Positions 15,998 through 25,400 are shown, counted from the first letter of the stretch. The stretch: 41,776 nt of DNA from Lachnospiraceae bacterium (GCA_024691565.1 JAILNN010000128.1:1-41776); one strand, 5' to 3'. Numbers and translations are program-made. The notes: a model not told the origin generated them from the letters alone.

Positions 15998-16069
15998 AGC
16001 ACGAGACGGGATTCGAACCCGCGACCCTCGCCTTGGCAAGGCGATACTCCACCACTGAGCCACTCGTGC
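15998..16069 (-). tRNA. tRNA-Gly (anticodon GCC)
   Basis: Read on the minus strand, the 7-base acceptor arms GCACGAG and CTCGTGC pair fully. The D arm is GCTC/GAGT. The anticodon stem TCGCC/GGCGA encloses the loop TTGCCAA with anticodon GCC. The T arm has CGGG TTCGAAT CCCG. The discriminator is T and no CCA is encoded. It is preceded by a consensus promoter at 16122-16150 and followed by a strong terminator, so it forms its own transcription unit. Confidence 0.95.
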
Positions 16070-16121
16070 AACTATTAAATTAGTGCTTGTTTAGCACCGT
16101 GCTCTCTCAAGCACGATGACT

Positions 16122-16150
16122 ATTATACACAAGGCACTTTTGTTTGTCAA
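16122..16150 (-). promoter_or_regulatory. Consensus SigA promoter of tRNA-Gly
   Basis: A perfect TTGACA (16145-16150) and perfect TATAAT (16122-16127) lie 17 bases apart on the minus strand. The 5' leader before the tRNA contains two short hairpins (CGTGCT/AGCACG and GTGCT/AGCAC). The strength fits a stable-RNA promoter. Confidence 0.9.
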
Positions 16151-16216
16151 GCAAAAATCTGACATTTTTTATTTTTGTTAAAACGCACTATTTTAGCGAC
16201 TTTTGCGACTATAATA

Positions 16217-17611
16217 CTAATCTTCCACGATATTTTTCACCCATACACCCTTATATACAAGAATAAATCCAATTATGCATTTGATTAAATCTGCCGCGTG
16301 AACCAGAGCAAATATAACCGCTATGTAAAGATCAGTATATCTAGTTAGCACAAAGGCTACCGGAACACTTACTGCCACCATAAATACACTATCAAAGAGG
16401 AAGGTTATAAATGTCTTTCCTCCAGCTCTTATTGTAAAATAGGTTGTATGCAAAAATGCGTCCTTTGGCATAATAAAGGCTTGCACCATTATTAAATGTG
16501 TTGCAATTAACTTGGCTGTGTCATTAGTATTATATATTTCTGGGAATAATGGCGCTGTTATAAGCATGATTATTCCTATTACTAACGAACTTGCTACCGC
16601 AAAGGCAATAATCTTATTATCAGCATCCCTTGCCTTTTTCATATCTCCTGACCCTAGGTACTGCCCTATTATTATCGCTACAGCATCTCCCATGGCAATA
16701 AATACAATACTAAATATGTTATTGATTGTACTGGCAATATTGTAACCCGCTACAACATTTAGGCCTCTTAAAGAATAGGCCTGCGCAAGCACTGCAACGC
16801 CTACCGACCAAAGACCTTCATTTACAAGAAGCATAATACCTGTCAAAAAATATCTTTTAACAAGCTTCCATGGAACAAGAATTGTTTTAAATATACCTTT
16901 GAAATATGTATGTGTATCCCTGTTTTTTATCGACCAAAAAACAACAATAATCATCTCAACATAACGCGCTACAACAGTTGCTATTGCAGCTCCGATTACT
17001 CCAAGTGCAGGAATACCAAATATACCAAAAATCAAAATATAATCCAACACAAGATTAATAACAACAGCTACGACAGCTGCTACCATTGGAACAAATGTTT
17101 CACCACATTCTCTTAAAGTACTGATGTAGAGTTGCCCAAAGTACACTGGTGGAAGCATAAATAAAACGACTCTTAGATACTTTAAGCCATACTTTAAAGT
17201 TGCCTCTAAATCCCCACCATCCGAACTACTATTTAGGTAAAGGCCAATCAAATCTTTTCCAAAATAAAGAAATACAAAAAGTGAAATCGCAACAATAATA
17301 AAGCCAAGCCACATCTTATATCTAAATGTATTTCTAATACCTTCGTCATCATTATTACCAAAGTATTGTGCAGTAAAAATCCCTACTCCTGAAAGTCCTC
17401 CAAAAATCAACAAATAGAATACAAACATCAACTGATTAACAATAGCAACTCCTGACATCTGTTCTGTTCCAAGTCGCCCTACCATTATGTTATCTAGCAA
17501 ACTAACAAAGTTTGTTATTCCATTTTGAATCATAATTGGAAATGCGACGCCCAGAAGCATCTTATAAAACTTTTTATCTCCAATATATTTATTTTTAATA
17601 ACTCTTAACAT
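16217..17611 (-). CDS. MATE family efflux protein
   Basis: Multidrug and toxin extrusion type cation antiporter in the cytoplasmic membrane, with about twelve hydrophobic segments over 464 residues. The N-terminal half shows AFPIMIQNGITNFVSLLDNIMVGRLGTEQMSG (split here for reading: N-terminal helix 1 at about 18-45), typical of MatE domains. The second half repeats the fold with GDAVAIIIGQYLGSGDMKKARD near 305-330. GGAG stands seven bases before the ATG. It is a single gene between the argD terminator and the tRNA-Gly promoter. The substrate cannot be deduced; neither a MarR nor a TetR regulator lies alongside. Confidence 0.9.
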   Translation of the reverse strand: MLRVIKNKYIGDKKFYKMLLGVAFPIMIQNGITNFVSLLDNIMVGRLGTEQMSGVAIVNQLMFVFYLLIFGGLSGVGIFTAQYFGNNDDEGIRNTFRYKMWLGFIIVAISLFVFLYFGKDLIGLYLNSSSDGGDLEATLKYGLKYLRVVLFMLPPVYFGQLYISTLRECGETFVPMVAAVVAVVINLVLDYILIFGIFGIPALGVIGAAIATVVARYVEMIIVVFWSIKNRDTHTYFKGIFKTILVPWKLVKRYFLTGIMLLVNEGLWSVGVAVLAQAYSLRGLNVVAGYNIASTINNIFSIVFIAMGDAVAIIIGQYLGSGDMKKARDADNKIIAFAVASSLVIGIIMLITAPLFPEIYNTNDTAKLIATHLIMVQAFIMPKDAFLHTTYFTIRAGGKTFITFLFDSVFMVAVSVPVAFVLTRYTDLYIAVIFALVHAADLIKCIIGFILVYKGVWVKNIVED

Positions 17612-17681
17612 ATATTACTCCATTTCATATCAAAAACCATCCATCAGCAAAAAAAGAATATATGTTCGAAAAATAGCTTAA

Positions 17682-17715
17682 AATAAAAAAAGGAGCCTTG
17701 TATAAACAAGACTCC
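17682..17715 (-). terminator. Terminator of the arg operon
   Basis: On the minus strand a 10-base stem (17706-17715 with 17692-17701, one mismatch) with a four-base loop is followed by seven T residues. It begins about 13 bases after the argD stop. Confidence 0.85.
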
Positions 17716-17728
17716 GTAAGATTATCAA

Positions 17729-18913
17729 TTAAGCAAGTGCGCCTTCTAATGCTTCAATAAAGCTATCAATATGCTTATCTTCCACAATAAGAGGTGGCAC
17801 AACCCTTATAATGCTAGTTCCTGCTGCAATTACAAGAACACCCGCATCAGTAAGTTTTTCAATAATCGGTCCAGCTGCTACATTAAACTCAATTCCAAGC
17901 ATAAGACCTTTTCCACGAACATCTATTATACAATCATATTTATCCTTAAGTTCATCAAGGCGTGCTCTTAAATAAGCACCCTCCTTCTGAACATTTGCAA
18001 GGATATTTTTATTTTTAAAATTCTTAAATACAGAGCAAACACCAGCTGTTGCTAAAGGATTTCCTCCATATGTTGTTCCATGATCTCCAGGAACAAGAGC
18101 ATCCATAAGCTTTGAAGAAGCTGCAAAAGCACCAATAGGAAGTCCACAGCCAATAGCCTTAGCCATTGTAACAATATCTGGCTTGATTCCATAATGCTCA
18201 TAGGTAAACATCTTTCCTGTTCTACCCATACCGCACTGGATTTCATCGAGAATCATAACAATATCATTCTCATCACAAAGCTTTCTAATACCCTTAATAA
18301 ACTCATCATCAGCAGGATAGATTCCACCCTCGCCCTGAAGAGTTTCTAAGATAATAGCGCATGTATCAGGTGTAATAAGCGCCTTTACGCTATCTAAATT
18401 ATTATATTCAGCAAACTTAACTCCACCAATAAGTGGCTCAAATGCTGTTCTATATGCTTCTTTACCTGTGACAGAAAGCGCTCCCATACTTCTTCCATGG
18501 AATGAGTGCTCCATAGCAATGATTTCACCCTTGCTTTCCTTATTCTGAAGCCATTTATACTTACGAGCCATCTTTAAAGCTCCCTCAATCGCCTCAGTTC
18601 CACTGTTTGTAAAGAAAACCTTATCTAAACCAGTAGCCTCTGCAACCAAATAAGAAGCATCAATAAGACTAGGTGAAAAATAAAGATTAGAGATATGGAT
18701 AAGCTTATTTAATTGACTTGTTACATCAGAAATAAAATCCTTATCTGCATATCCCAAAGCATTAACAGCAATTCCAGCACCCATATCAAGGTACTTCTTA
18801 CCATTAACATCTGTAAGATACATTCCCTCACCAGACTCAAAAACAATTTTTCTATTATATGTATGAATCAAATGTTTATTTATAGCCTCAGCATCATTAT
18901 AATCTATATTCAT
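17729..18913 (-). CDS. argD: Acetylornithine aminotransferase
   Basis: PLP enzyme that converts N-acetylglutamate semialdehyde to N2-acetylornithine. Class III aminotransferase marks are present: NSGTEAIEGALKMAR (103-117), the cofactor aspartate D223 in LDEIQCGMGRTG, and the Schiff-base lysine K252 in MAKAIGCGLP. HGTTYGGNPLA follows. Length 394 is usual. It comes 16 bases after argB and is followed by a terminator, closing the argC-argB-argD operon. The arginine context supports ArgD over GABA or ornithine aminotransferases of the same family. Confidence 0.95.
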   Translation of the reverse strand: MNIDYNDAEAINKHLIHTYNRKIVFESGEGMYLTDVNGKKYLDMGAGIAVNALGYADKDFISDVTSQLNKLIHISNLYFSPSLIDASYLVAEATGLDKVFFTNSGTEAIEGALKMARKYKWLQNKESKGEIIAMEHSFHGRSMGALSVTGKEAYRTAFEPLIGGVKFAEYNNLDSVKALITPDTCAIILETLQGEGGIYPADDEFIKGIRKLCDENDIVMILDEIQCGMGRTGKMFTYEHYGIKPDIVTMAKAIGCGLPIGAFAASSKLMDALVPGDHGTTYGGNPLATAGVCSVFKNFKNKNILANVQKEGAYLRARLDELKDKYDCIIDVRGKGLMLGIEFNVAAGPIIEKLTDAGVLVIAAGTSIIRVVPPLIVEDKHIDSFIEALEGALA

Positions 18914-18929
18914 GATAATCGCCTCCTAT

Positions 18930-19838
18930 TTATTTCTCGTTATCGTAGAGCTTATGATTTCCATCAATAATAGCTGTACCAATACCCTTTTTAGTAAAGA
19001 ACTCAAGCAATAAGCAATGCTCTCTTCTTCCATCAAGGATATGCACTCTACCAACACCATTTCTAACAGCATCAGTACAATTCTTAATCTTAGGTAACAT
19101 ACCACCCTGAATTGTACCATCTTCAATTAATGCATCAGCATCTGCAAGTGTTAAAACAGAAATCAAAGAATCTTTATCTTCATAATCTCTATATACACCC
19201 TCAACATCCGTTAAGAATGCAAGCTTTTCTGCACCAAGTGCCTCAGCAACTGCACTAGCCGCATCATCAGCATTGATATTATAGCTTTCACCATCTTTTC
19301 CCATTGCAATAGGAGCAACAACAGGAATATAGTCATTATCAAGAAGAGCACTTAAAAGACCAGGCTCAACCTTGCAAATATCACCAACAAATCCAATATC
19401 TTTGCCGTCTGGCATCTTTTTCTCAGCAACCATCATTCCAGCATCCTTACCAGAAATACCAACTGCCTTAACACCGAGTTTTTCAATCATCTGAACAAGA
19501 TACTTATTAACGCGGTTAAGAACCATCTCAGCGATTTCCATGGTTTCATCATCAGTAACTCTGAAGCCATCAACAAATTCAGGCTCCTTACCAACCTTAG
19601 CAATCCATCTACTGATTTCCTTACCACCACCATGAACAATAACAGGCTTCATACCAACAAGCTTAAGAAGAACAACATCCTTAATAACACTCTCTTCAAG
19701 CTTTTTATCTGTCATGGCACTACCACCATATTTAACAACAACAATTTTATTATTAAAGTCCCTAATATATGGAAGGGCCTCGATTAATGTCTCAGCTTTA
19801 TCAGTAATTTTAAGCATAAATTTTTCTTTATCAGTCAT
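18930..19838 (-). CDS. argB: Acetylglutamate kinase
   Basis: Phosphorylates N-acetylglutamate with ATP, normally the arginine-inhibited step. The phosphate-binding KYGGSAM, the HGGGKEIS loop, [10 protein letters not shown], and [18 protein letters not shown] segments are all present in order. I used the ATG at 19838 because a GAG lies eight bases before it; a GTG two codons earlier extends the frame to 304 residues. The gene lies between argC (gap of about 47 bases) and argD (16 bases). The usual argJ is not between them. The N-terminal helix before the kinase core resembles that of arginine-sensitive hexameric enzymes, so feedback control is likely but not proven. Confidence 0.95.
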   Translation of the reverse strand: MTDKEKFMLKITDKAETLIEALPYIRDFNNKIVVVKYGGSAMTDKKLEESVIKDVVLLKLVGMKPVIVHGGGKEISRWIAKVGKEPEFVDGFRVTDDETMEIAEMVLNRVNKYLVQMIEKLGVKAVGISGKDAGMMVAEKKMPDGKDIGFVGDICKVEPGLLSALLDNDYIPVVAPIAMGKDGESYNINADDAASAVAEALGAEKLAFLTDVEGVYRDYEDKDSLISVLTLADADALIEDGTIQGGMLPKIKNCTDAVRNGVGRVHILDGRREHCLLLEFFTKKGIGTAIIDGNHKLYDNEK

Positions 19839-19885
19839 TTTCACATCTCGCTTTCTATACCAAAAGTATTATCAAATCTCAAATT

Positions 19886-20926
19886 TTATGGGAATACAGG
19901 CACCATCTTAAGACCAGTATTTTCAGGAAGACCAAACATAATATTCATGTTCTGAACAGCCTGTCCAGCCGCTCCCTTAACAAGGTTATCAATTGCGCCC
20001 ATCATAATAACTCTGTTTGTTCTCTTATCAACCTTAACATTAACATCAACAAAGTTACTACCCTCAACCCAACGAGTTTCAGGACAGATACCTTCATCAA
20101 GAACTCTTACAAAATACTCATCATCATAATACTTTTTATAAATCTCTCTAATATCAGCCTCAGAAATATCCTTCTTAAGTGTAGCATAAGCTGTCACAAG
20201 AATACCTCTATTCATTGGCACAAGGTGAGGAGTAAAATTAATAATCACATTCTCACCGCTAGCATATGAAAGCTGATCTTCGATTTCTGGTGTATGTCTA
20301 TGAGTAGTAACTCCATACGCCTTTATGCTCTCATTTACTTCACAATAAAGATTAGGAACCTTAGCTCCTCTACCTGCTCCGCTGGTACCACTCTTTGCAT
20401 CAACAATAACGGTATTCATATCAATCAATCCTTCTTTAGCCAAAGGATAGATAGATAGCACAGAACATGTAGGGAAACAACCCGGATTCGCAATCAATCT
20501 AGCATTTTTAACATCATCTCTGTTTACTTCACAAAGACCGTAAACAGCTTCAGGTAAGAATTCAGGACTCTTATGCTCAATTCCATACCACTTTTCATAC
20601 TTCTGTACATCCTTAATACGGAAATCAGCGCTAAGATCAACAACCTTAACCTTCTTTAAAATCTCCTCGTTGACAATTGAAGAGCAAAGTCCCTGAGGTG
20701 TAGCCGTAAAAATAACATCTACAGCGCTAGCAAGTTCATTCATATCCTCACCCTTACAAATATCATCTGTAAGGCAAAACATATTTCCAAAAACTTCACT
20801 GTATTTTTTATCTATATAACTTCTTGAACCAAACCACTTCACTTCAGCATCGCTATGATTCATTAAAATTCTAACAATTTCCTGGCCCGCATAGCCTGTA
20901 GAGCCTATAATTCCGACCTTTATCAT
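19886..20926 (-). CDS. argC: N-acetyl-gamma-glutamyl-phosphate reductase
   Basis: NADPH-dependent reductase that makes N-acetylglutamate semialdehyde. The nucleotide loop GSTGYAGQE is at 8-16, VDLSADFRI near 96-104, and the catalytic cysteine C150 lies in NPGCFPT. GTSGAGR and THRHTPEIE segments follow. The 346 residues are normal for the long form. It is the first gene of the arg operon, with a well-placed promoter at 21007-21035. Its neighbours argB and argD confirm the pathway. Confidence 0.96.
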   Translation of the reverse strand: MIKVGIIGSTGYAGQEIVRILMNHSDAEVKWFGSRSYIDKKYSEVFGNMFCLTDDICKGEDMNELASAVDVIFTATPQGLCSSIVNEEILKKVKVVDLSADFRIKDVQKYEKWYGIEHKSPEFLPEAVYGLCEVNRDDVKNARLIANPGCFPTCSVLSIYPLAKEGLIDMNTVIVDAKSGTSGAGRGAKVPNLYCEVNESIKAYGVTTHRHTPEIEDQLSYASGENVIINFTPHLVPMNRGILVTAYATLKKDISEADIREIYKKYYDDEYFVRVLDEGICPETRWVEGSNFVDVNVKVDKRTNRVIMMGAIDNLVKGAAGQAVQNMNIMFGLPENTGLKMVPVFP

Positions 20927-20971
20927 AATTACCTCTTTCCTTCTTTTCCATCAAATTTAAATTCAAATCTG

Positions 20972-21000
20972 CGTTTACATCGACAAATTCAAAGTAAACG
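20972..21000 (-). promoter_or_regulatory. Inverted repeat in the argC leader, candidate operator
   Basis: CGTTTAC (20972-20978) and GTAAACG (20994-21000) flank a spacer with TGAATTT on the minus strand. It lies just downstream of the argC promoter. TGAAT half-sites are part of ArgR boxes, but the full 18-base ArgR consensus is not seen. Confidence 0.35.
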
Positions 21001-21006
21001 GAAGTA

Positions 21007-21035
21007 ATTATACACCTTATTCTAACCTTTAACAA
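21007..21035 (-). promoter_or_regulatory. SigA-type promoter of argC-argB-argD
   Basis: On the minus strand TTGTTA (21030-21035) and TATAAT (21007-21012) are separated by 17 bases, about 80 bases before the argC ATG. It lies directly after the solute-binding protein gene, so the arg operon starts independently. Confidence 0.7.
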
Positions 21036-21047
21036 GTATAAACATTA

Positions 21048-22865
21048 TTATTCGCGATTTTCGTATACAGGATTATCCTTATGTAACTTAACGAAATCCT
21101 TAATTGTCTGGCTTGCAGCAAGTGATTTAGCCTTAGCAGCCTCTAAGTCAATCTTGATAACATCAGCATAGCCTAAACCATCAACAGTATCCTTCATTTC
21201 CTTTAAGAGGCTATTAAACTCATCCTCATCTTCAGCAAAAATCATCTTCCAGGAATTGTCAACAATTGTAGTCTTACACTGGTTTCTAATTGTTGTAACC
21301 TCAGAACTCTCCTCGCTACCAACATACTCAGTACCAATTTCAACAGCAAGAGCATTCTTCTTTCTTAAGAACTGTAATGTAGTCTTAGCATTATTAGCAT
21401 ACTGCTTCCACTGCTTATCAACTACAGAATCATTCTTCTCAAGAACACTTTCCCACATTGTATATAAATAAGGCTCATTTGAGCTAGGATCAATATCAAC
21501 TGAAGAAAGAGGTTTAAAGTTAAGTGCAGAAACACCTTCCTTCCAAGTACCAGTTCCCCACTCTTCAGGAACTTCAATTTCCTCACCCTGTAATGCCTTC
21601 TCACCAAATTCAGTAAGTTCAGCCTTACCAAAATTCATCTTCCAAGTAAGTCCCTGTGGACCTGCAGAACCATTAGATGCACCAGCAATTTCCATTCCTT
21701 CTGGAGAATAAAGCCAATCTATAAAATCAGCAAGTCTCTGAGGATCCTCTGCCTTATTACCAATACCAATAACGATTTTACCATTACCCTGTGAATAACA
21801 ACCATTTGTAAGACACTGAGAATCGTTGATAAGCATAGGCATATATCCCTTACCAGCGTCCTTATTCTCATCTGTATTATAAACAGAAGCACTCTGATAA
21901 CTCCATGTTGAAGATAAAATCTGTCCATCCTTAAACTTATTAGAAAGGATATCATAGTTCTGAGAAGTAGACTCAGGGTCAACAAGACCAGCCTGATTAC
22001 AATCAAAGAGGAACTTAAGGATTCTTACATAGATACCATTCTCATCAGTAATATCCTGGAAATCACTACCATCAACCTTCCAAAGGCAGAATCCTTCCTC
22101 TTCATATCCATAGAGAGAAGCATAATTCTTAGTAGTACACATCATATTACCATCCCAATCCTTGAAAAGAGAAATAGGATATGTCTTCTTACCAGAATCA
22201 CTCTCAGGCATAGCTTCAACCATCTTCTTATAAACATCAATCATATCCTCAAGAGTACCAGCCTCTGGATAACCCGCCTTTTTATAGGCATCCCATCTAA
22301 CATACATTGAAACTAAAGGCTCAAGTCCGTCAGAAGGAAGTCGAGGAGAACGAATAGAAATCTCACTTGGAATACCGTAAATTCCATTACCTTCATTCTT
22401 CTCATTAAATTTATTAATAGCTGCACTGTAGTTAGTAAGAATTTCCTTATCAGCTAAATAGTCAGTCATATCAACCACAAGACCAGATTTAATAAGATCA
22501 TTAAACTTATTATTCTCTGTTCCTGTAATAATTAAATCACCAAGATCACCAGCTGCAGATCTTGTCTGATATAAAGTATCACCATCACCCGAAACATTAG
22601 GAGCGATAATATTTAATTCCATATTAAACTTATCTTTAACAATCTTAGCAAACCAACCAGACTGAATTCCCTGATAATTTGCAAGAGTATCAAAAACATC
22701 AACAGTGATAAAATCTTCATACTTACCATTTGAAGAAGTTTTGGTAGCAGTTGTTGAACCATTACTACTCTCCTTCTTTCCACAACCAGTAATAGAAGAA
22801 ACTGTCAACGCACCCACCATAGCAACGCAAAACATCTTCTTAAAAAACTTGCTAAATTTACTCAT
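21048..22865 (-). CDS. Extracellular solute-binding lipoprotein of a CUT1-type sugar ABC importer
   Basis: The N-terminus is a lipoprotein signal: basic MSKFSKFFKK, a hydrophobic core, and the lipobox SITGC with the lipidated C28. The 605-residue mature part has the features of the LipO/YtcQ group of large sugar-binding lipoproteins, for example FITVDVFDTLANYQGIQSGW (early strand), LAGASNGSAG-like segment near 390-400 (here IAGASNGSAGPQGL) and PRLPSDGLEPLVSMYVR. AGGAGG stands a few bases before the ATG. Two permeases with matching LplB/YtcP pattern lie immediately upstream in the same direction, so the three form one importer. No ATPase gene is present; such systems commonly share an MsmX-type ATPase. 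The sugar is not known. Confidence 0.88.
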   Translation of the reverse strand: MSKFSKFFKKMFCVAMVGALTVSSITGCGKKESSNGSTTATKTSSNGKYEDFITVDVFDTLANYQGIQSGWFAKIVKDKFNMELNIIAPNVSGDGDTLYQTRSAAGDLGDLIITGTENNKFNDLIKSGLVVDMTDYLADKEILTNYSAAINKFNEKNEGNGIYGIPSEISIRSPRLPSDGLEPLVSMYVRWDAYKKAGYPEAGTLEDMIDVYKKMVEAMPESDSGKKTYPISLFKDWDGNMMCTTKNYASLYGYEEEGFCLWKVDGSDFQDITDENGIYVRILKFLFDCNQAGLVDPESTSQNYDILSNKFKDGQILSSTWSYQSASVYNTDENKDAGKGYMPMLINDSQCLTNGCYSQGNGKIVIGIGNKAEDPQRLADFIDWLYSPEGMEIAGASNGSAGPQGLTWKMNFGKAELTEFGEKALQGEEIEVPEEWGTGTWKEGVSALNFKPLSSVDIDPSSNEPYLYTMWESVLEKNDSVVDKQWKQYANNAKTTLQFLRKKNALAVEIGTEYVGSEESSEVTTIRNQCKTTIVDNSWKMIFAEDEDEFNSLLKEMKDTVDGLGYADVIKIDLEAAKAKSLAASQTIKDFVKLHKDNPVYENRE

Positions 22866-22924
22866 AACTTCCTCCTAATAAAATAAATGCTTAATATATT
22901 AAAACCAAAAAATGAATAATCAAT

Positions 22925-23956
22925 TTATGACTTAACAGAACCAATCATAATACCCTTAATAAAGAACTTCTGGAATATCGGATATACAAACAAAATTGGA
23001 AGTACAACGATAACCGAAACAGTCATTCTAATTGAAGTTGGTGTCTGCTGAGTTGCAATGTTTGCAGCAGCCTGAATACCACTGTTATGAACAAGAGCCG
23101 CAAGTGAACTTGCCTGGTTAATATATGTATATAACAGATACTGCAAAGAATAAAGTGACTGATTTGTAATGTAGAGAAGTGTATCCTGGAAAGAGTTCCA
23201 CTGTCCTACAATAGAGAAAATAGCAACAGTCGCTAAAATAGGTTTAGAAAGTGGCAAAATAATATGAAGAAAAACCTCAAAAAAGTTTGCACCCTCAAGC
23301 TCAGCCGCCTCACATAAAGACTCAGGAATTGATTCAATATATGTCTTAACAAGAACAATACTAAATGGAGACACAATTGCTGGTAAAATATATACCAAGA
23401 AATTATCTGTCAAATGTAAGTTCTTCATTGTGATATACATAGGAATAATTCCGGCATTAAAGTACATTGTAATGACAAAGAATCGATACCAAAAAGTTCT
23501 CATCCAAAGCTTAGCCCTTGTAAACATATATCCAAGGAATGCAGACGCGAAAACAGTACAAAATGTACCAAGAAGGGTACGCGCAAGTGAAATAAGGGCC
23601 GCGGTACCGATTCCTTTAATCTTCATTACATCAGTATAATTCTTGAAATGGATTTTATGTGGTATAAAATTAACAAATCCATTTGCACTCAAATCATTAG
23701 CACTGATTGTATTAATTATCATATAGTAGAAAGGATAAATACAAAGCAATGCAAGTATTGAAAATATAGTAATATTTACAATATTAAAGATGATATTTGA
23801 CATCTTTGTTTTCTTATGCTTAACAGCAATAGATTTACTTTTACCTGAAACTGGAATATTTGAAGGTTCAGCCTTAATTACTGCACCTGGCTTAGCTGAA
23901 TTTTCAACACTCTCAAACATTTCATTTTTCATTTGATTATTATTTGTGTTTTCCAT
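22925..23956 (-). CDS. ABC sugar transporter permease, YtcP/LplC type
   Basis: Inner-membrane permease with about six helices and the ATPase-contact EAA loop at 216-218 (ESLCEAAELEGANFF) followed by LPLSKPILAT. The start of the core ILALLCIYPFYYMIINTIS (67-86) and the late VLPILFVYPIFQKFFIKG are typical of the YtcP/LplC family. A hydrophilic N-terminal extension of about 50 residues precedes the first helix. It follows the LplB-type permease by 21 bases and precedes the binding protein by 59. It should form a heterodimer with the LplB-type partner. Confidence 0.92.
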   Translation of the reverse strand: MENTNNNQMKNEMFESVENSAKPGAVIKAEPSNIPVSGKSKSIAVKHKKTKMSNIIFNIVNITIFSILALLCIYPFYYMIINTISANDLSANGFVNFIPHKIHFKNYTDVMKIKGIGTAALISLARTLLGTFCTVFASAFLGYMFTRAKLWMRTFWYRFFVITMYFNAGIIPMYITMKNLHLTDNFLVYILPAIVSPFSIVLVKTYIESIPESLCEAAELEGANFFEVFLHIILPLSKPILATVAIFSIVGQWNSFQDTLLYITNQSLYSLQYLLYTYINQASSLAALVHNSGIQAAANIATQQTPTSIRMTVSVIVVLPILFVYPIFQKFFIKGIMIGSVKS

Positions 23957-23977
23957 AATTACCTCTCAAATTCATGA

Positions 23978-25336
23978 TTAGATGATTGACTCACCACGTG
24001 TCTTCTTAGAAACAAAGTTAACCATTGTAAGCAGTACCACACTGATAATACTCTTTAGCATACTGATTGCTGCCGCAAGAGAAAGGCTACTTCCAGTCAT
24101 ACCAACGTTATAAACGTAAAGGTCAAGAACCTGGATATGCTCTTTATTAAATGAATTCTGGAATACATAGTACTGATCAATTCCGTTGTTAAGGAAGTTT
24201 GCAATTGCCATCATAAGTAAAACCATGAAAGTTGGCATAATTGAAGGGATTGTAATATATCTCATAAGCTGGAATCTAGTACCACCCTCAACCTTAGCAG
24301 CTTCGAAAAGTTCAGGATCAATTGTAGTAATTGCAGCGAGGTACATGATAGCACCCCAGCCAAGTCCCTTCCAGATGCTCCACAAAGTCATCCAAAGATA
24401 TGTATGTGAATCACTATCCAAAAACTTAATAGGTGTTGTAATAATTCCAGCATTGTTAAGCAAGGTATTAATCATACCACTGTCAGAGAAAAGACAGAAT
24501 GCAATAGAATAAACCATAACCCAACTGATAAAGTTTGGAAGTGCTGTAAATGTCTGAATTAAATTCTTAAACTTCTCAGATTTAATTTCGTTTAAGAATA
24601 CCGCAAAGAGCATAGGAAGAATTGATGTAGCAATTCCAATAAAGCTCATTGCAAATGTATTAATAAGAACCTGTGCCATCTGCTTAATTTGGACAGAATT
24701 ACCAAAAAGCATCTTAAACCATCTTAAACCAACAAACTCACTATCTGATAATTTAATAGGTGGCTTATAATCAAAGAAGGCATATATCCAACCATGTAAT
24801 GGGAAATATGAAAATAAAAGAGTTAAAATGACAAATGGAAGGATTGCTAAAAACATTTTAAAACCGATTGTACCAGTTTTACTCTTATTAGTAACAACAA
24901 ATTCTGTCTGAACAGCATTAGCCGCAGGAGCATCATTAACCCAGCCTTCATTAGGGTCAACCTCTGGAGCCTTAAAAATTGACTCTTTCTTCTTCCTAAC
25001 TGGCTTAGGCTCATCATTAATAGGACTATCCTCACCTTCACCCATCTCATCAACCTTACTGAAGTTATTAAGATTAAGAGTCTCAGGATCCTTAATAAGC
25101 TTTTTAGGAACTTCCTCTTTAACAGAAGAATTAGCTTCTTCCTCAGTCTTAGAATTTAAGTCCTTAAGACCTTTATCAATATCCTTAACAGCATCTAAAA
25201 GGCCTTTCTCAATCTTTTCTTGTTTCTCTTCAGGTGAAAGTCTCTCGTCTTCTAATGATTCAACCTTAGACTGAAGTTTGGACAAGTTTTTTTCAAACTC
25301 TTCATCCAACCCCTCATTCTTATCAAACTCACTCAT
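23978..25336 (-). CDS. ABC sugar transporter permease, LplB/YteP type, with long charged N-terminal extension
   Basis: The membrane core (about 158-452) has the LplB pattern: first helix LAILPFVILTLLFSYFPLHG (163-182), the EAA loop at 345-347 (LFEAAKVEGG), and the conserved IPSIMPT after it. In front of it are about 155 residues with no hydrophobic segment and alternating E, K, D and S, predicted to be partly coiled coil (for example 10-65). LplB proteins are usually near 300 residues, so this 452-residue form is unusual. It is the first gene of the importer operon, divergent from the YesL-like gene, with a promoter at 25371-25400. Confidence 0.9.
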   Translation of the reverse strand: MSEFDKNEGLDEEFEKNLSKLQSKVESLEDERLSPEEKQEKIEKGLLDAVKDIDKGLKDLNSKTEEEANSSVKEEVPKKLIKDPETLNLNNFSKVDEMGEGEDSPINDEPKPVRKKKESIFKAPEVDPNEGWVNDAPAANAVQTEFVVTNKSKTGTIGFKMFLAILPFVILTLLFSYFPLHGWIYAFFDYKPPIKLSDSEFVGLRWFKMLFGNSVQIKQMAQVLINTFAMSFIGIATSILPMLFAVFLNEIKSEKFKNLIQTFTALPNFISWVMVYSIAFCLFSDSGMINTLLNNAGIITTPIKFLDSDSHTYLWMTLWSIWKGLGWGAIMYLAAITTIDPELFEAAKVEGGTRFQLMRYITIPSIMPTFMVLLMMAIANFLNNGIDQYYVFQNSFNKEHIQVLDLYVYNVGMTGSSLSLAAAISMLKSIISVVLLTMVNFVSKKTRGESII

Positions 25337-25370
25337 ACTTTTCTCCTTAATAAGTTTAACTTTTCCTTTA

Positions 25371-25400
25371 TTTATAGTAACTTCTAAATAACCTTGACAA
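25371..25400 (-). promoter_or_regulatory. Probable promoter of the sugar ABC operon
   Basis: On the minus strand TTGTCA (25395-25400) and TATAAA (25371-25376) are 18 bases apart, about 35 bases before the LplB-type ATG. Confidence 0.55.
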
